Below, piece after piece: positions 5,849 through 7,373 of a stretch of 7,373 nucleotides of DNA. Position 1 is the first letter of the stretch. The number at the start of each line of letters is the position of its first letter. The notes beneath the pieces are model-generated. The model ran no database searches, was not told where the DNA came from, and was given only the letters and a program-made list of their open reading frames with translations. The position numbers were made by a program, and so were the translations under genes. This DNA is from Actinomycetales bacterium (GTDB taxonomy: Bacteria > Actinomycetota > Actinomycetes > Actinomycetales > Beutenbergiaceae): positions 1 to 7,373 of the forward strand of contig JAENWO010000116.1 in assembly GCA_016649925.1 (NCBI GenBank), given 5' to 3'.

Positions 5849-6634
5849 ATGGACCCCGCACAGTGGTGGGCGACCTCGGTCACCCGCATCGAGCCCGGCG
5901 TGATCGAGCACCGGGGCATCCCGGTGCAAGACCTCATCGGTCACACGTCCTTCTCCGAGATGATCTGGCTGATGGTGCGTGGCGAACGCCCCCAACCACA
6001 ACAGGCAGCACTGCTGGAGGCCGCGCTCGTCGCAGCGACGGACCACGGACCGCAGGCTCCCTCCATCGCGATCTCCCGCATGGCCATCACGTGCGGTGTC
6101 GGGATCAACAGCGCCATGGCAAGTGGCGTCAACGTGCTGGGCGACGTCCACGGCGGCGCGGGAGAGCAGTGCCTCTCACTCCTGAACGAAATCATCACCC
6201 GAGCAGGTTCGGGGACGGAGTGGGACGCCGCCGCCGAGGATGTCGTCGACCGGCTGCGCTCCCAGGGACGACACATCCCCGGATTCGGTCACCGATTTCA
6301 CCCCGTGGACCCACGCCGCGACCCACTTGTCGGGCTCGTCGAGGAAGCACGGGACGCAGGCGTCATATCGGGCCTGCACCTCTTGGCCGGATTAGCGCTG
6401 GAAGGCGTACTGGCACGCGGTCGCAGACGCGGAGTGCCGATGAACATCGACGGCGCCACAGCAATCATCTACGGCGAGCTGGGCTTTCCCCCACCAATGG
6501 CACGCGGGCTGTTCATCCTCAGTCGCAGTGTCGGCATCCTGGCCCACGTGTGGGAGGAATCGAACGCGGGCACCCGCCTCAAGGGTCCGATGCCGCCGTC
6601 GATCCTGCCCACATACCGACCTCCGGACGACTGA
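5849..6634 (+). CDS. Short citrate-synthase-fold protein, citryl-CoA lyase type (261 aa)
   Basis: Citrate synthases are usually about 370-430 aa. This protein is 261 aa and resembles stand-alone citryl-CoA lyase and the C-terminal lyase domain of ATP-citrate lyase, which cleave a CoA thioester into acetyl-CoA and a 2-oxoacid. The fold starts at RGIPVQDLIGHTSFSEMIWLMVRGERP (22-48). Active-site-type residues are visible: H66 in TDHGPQAPS, H101 in LGDVHGGAGEQ, H148 in PGFGHRFHPVDPRRDPL, D201 in MNIDGATA, and R226 in ILSRSVGILAHVWEE. The histidine and aspartate that drive the aldol/Claisen step in the family therefore appear intact, and the enzyme should be active. GAAGGA lies 8 nt before the ATG and the gene is 12 bp after the CoA-transferase, clearly one operon. 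Cleavage rather than synthesis is inferred from length and from the partner transferase; a 2-methylcitrate or citrate synthase role is less likely. The true substrate need not be citryl-CoA. Confidence 0.92.
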   Translation: MDPAQWWATSVTRIEPGVIEHRGIPVQDLIGHTSFSEMIWLMVRGERPQPQQAALLEAALVAATDHGPQAPSIAISRMAITCGVGINSAMASGVNVLGDVHGGAGEQCLSLLNEIITRAGSGTEWDAAAEDVVDRLRSQGRHIPGFGHRFHPVDPRRDPLVGLVEEARDAGVISGLHLLAGLALEGVLARGRRRGVPMNIDGATAIIYGELGFPPPMARGLFILSRSVGILAHVWEESNAGTRLKGPMPPSILPTYRPPDD

Positions 6635-6663
6635 CCCAGATCGCGCCGACGTCGCCAGACCGG

Positions 6664-7373
6664 CTACTTGGTGACCACCACCCTCGCGGTCGACGTCAGT
6701 TGCTCCTGCTGGCCGTCCTTCAGGAAGTTGGCAGTCAGCGTGAGCTGGACCGAGTCTCCCTCGGGCACGTTGTTGTCGAGATCGGCCTTGTTGAACTGCA
6801 CAATGAGCTTGTTGCCGTTCGACGTACTCTTCACGGCCTTGACCGGGGTCTCCGACAGCGGAGTCCAAAGCTCCACAGAACCGTCGAACTGGTAGCCCGC
6901 CGGTATGTCGAGGACAGCCGTCACCGCGCCATGGACCCCCGTGAACAGTCCGGTACCGGAACCGAGGTCGATCCGCGACGGACGGAAGTCCAGCGCACCA
7001 GGCAGATCCTTCGGCGTGAGGTAGACCTCGACCTTCCCCGTGGGACGGGGGTCGGTGCAGTCGTTGAAGAAGTACTCCCCCGCGCGGTCGAAGGTGAACT
7101 CGAAGGACTCCCCGGGCTGCAGGCGCTCGTTGAAGATGCCCTCAAAGAACTGCGTGGCGCAGTGCTCCTTGACATTGGGGAAGGCGGGGAACGTCTCGGC
7201 CCCGGGGTTTTGAGGAAGGTCACGGCCGTGCCCACCGGCACCCGCAGGTGTGTCGGTGACATGGCGCTCTGCGCGGTGCTGTCCCGGGCTGTTGCCGTGT
7301 CCGCCGTACGACTGTTAACGCGCACGTTATTTGACGAGGTGGGCGTCATCCGTGGCGACGACGCGCATCGGCA
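6664..7373 (-). pseudogene. Frameshifted gene for a cupredoxin-like plus beta-sandwich protein, 5' end outside the window
   Basis: Two minus-strand frames join into one protein. The first, from the window edge to about 7208, ends in SPTHLRVPVGTAVTFL, a cupredoxin first-strand pattern. The second, from about 7210 to the stop at 6664, continues with NPGAETFPAFPNVKEHC, then RLQPGESFEFTFDRAGEYFF and NDCTDPRPTGKVEVY. These follow the order of a cupredoxin domain. The C-terminal part (DIPAGYQFDGSVEL, then KLIVQFNKADLDNNVPEGDS and QLTLTANFLKDGQQEQLTSTA) looks like a separate beta-sandwich of unknown role. The break is at AAAACCCC on the minus strand (7204-7211): one extra base in that run restores a single frame. 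It could be a real mutation or a sequencing error. The usual Cys-x-x-His and Met copper ligands are absent after NDC, so copper binding is doubtful; two cysteines (EHC and NDC) could form a disulfide. An isolated 86-codon reading starting at 6924 would be a fragment only. It is convergent with the lyase gene, 29 bp away. Confidence 0.7.

Noticed and set aside
6635..6663. Rho-independent terminator between the converging genes
   Set aside because: The only symmetry is the short CGACGTCG palindrome with no loop and no T-run; not enough to call a terminator.
6921..7349. 142-codon minus-strand frame as an independent gene
   Set aside because: Only its N-terminal part looks like protein (cupredoxin first strand); after about 7208 it becomes Ser/Arg/Pro-rich, and the sensible continuation is in the other frame, so it is part of a frameshifted gene.
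1..7373. CRISPR array, tRNA or rRNA
   Set aside because: No regularly spaced direct repeats, and no tRNA-like cloverleaf or rRNA-like stretch was recognised on either strand.

Overview
The window is GC-rich DNA with GTG starts, AGGAGG-type ribosome binding sites and strong G/C preference at third codon positions. This suggests a high-GC actinobacterium; nothing in the window names a genus. It holds one compact catabolic-looking locus, with a transposase fragment on the left and a broken cupredoxin-like gene on the right.

Left edge (1-374): the first 43 codons of an IS1634/IS4-type transposase, on the minus strand and running off the window. It has a well-spaced promoter placed so that the mRNA would be leaderless. 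A near-perfect inverted repeat (177-199) lies just upstream, and the remaining bases up to 374 carry no convincing gene.

Centre (375-6634): two divergent operons around a 148-bp control region (3644-3791). Leftward come an NAD(P)-dependent aldehyde dehydrogenase and then a thiamine-diphosphate (ThDP) enzyme of the acetolactate synthase/2-oxoacid decarboxylase superfamily. Rightward come an IclR-family regulator, a class III (CaiB/BaiF) CoA-transferase overlapping it by ATGA, and a short citrate-synthase-fold protein of the citryl-CoA lyase type 12 bp later. The control region has a symmetric core, TGTACGTTACA, that can be read as a -10 element on both strands.

How the genes may work together (inference): the CoA-transferase activates an organic acid, probably a 2-hydroxy-2-substituted succinate such as a citramalate or citrate analogue. 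The citrate-synthase-like protein cleaves the CoA thioester by retro-Claisen reaction to acetyl-CoA plus a 2-oxoacid. The ThDP enzyme decarboxylates the 2-oxoacid to an aldehyde, and the dehydrogenase oxidises that aldehyde to an acid. IclR would sense the substrate or an intermediate. I do not recognise this five-gene set as a characterised pathway. No transporter is visible here.

Right edge (6635-7373): a convergent minus-strand gene for a cupredoxin-fold domain plus a C-terminal beta-sandwich-like domain, interrupted by a frameshift at an A4/C4 run near 7204-7211.
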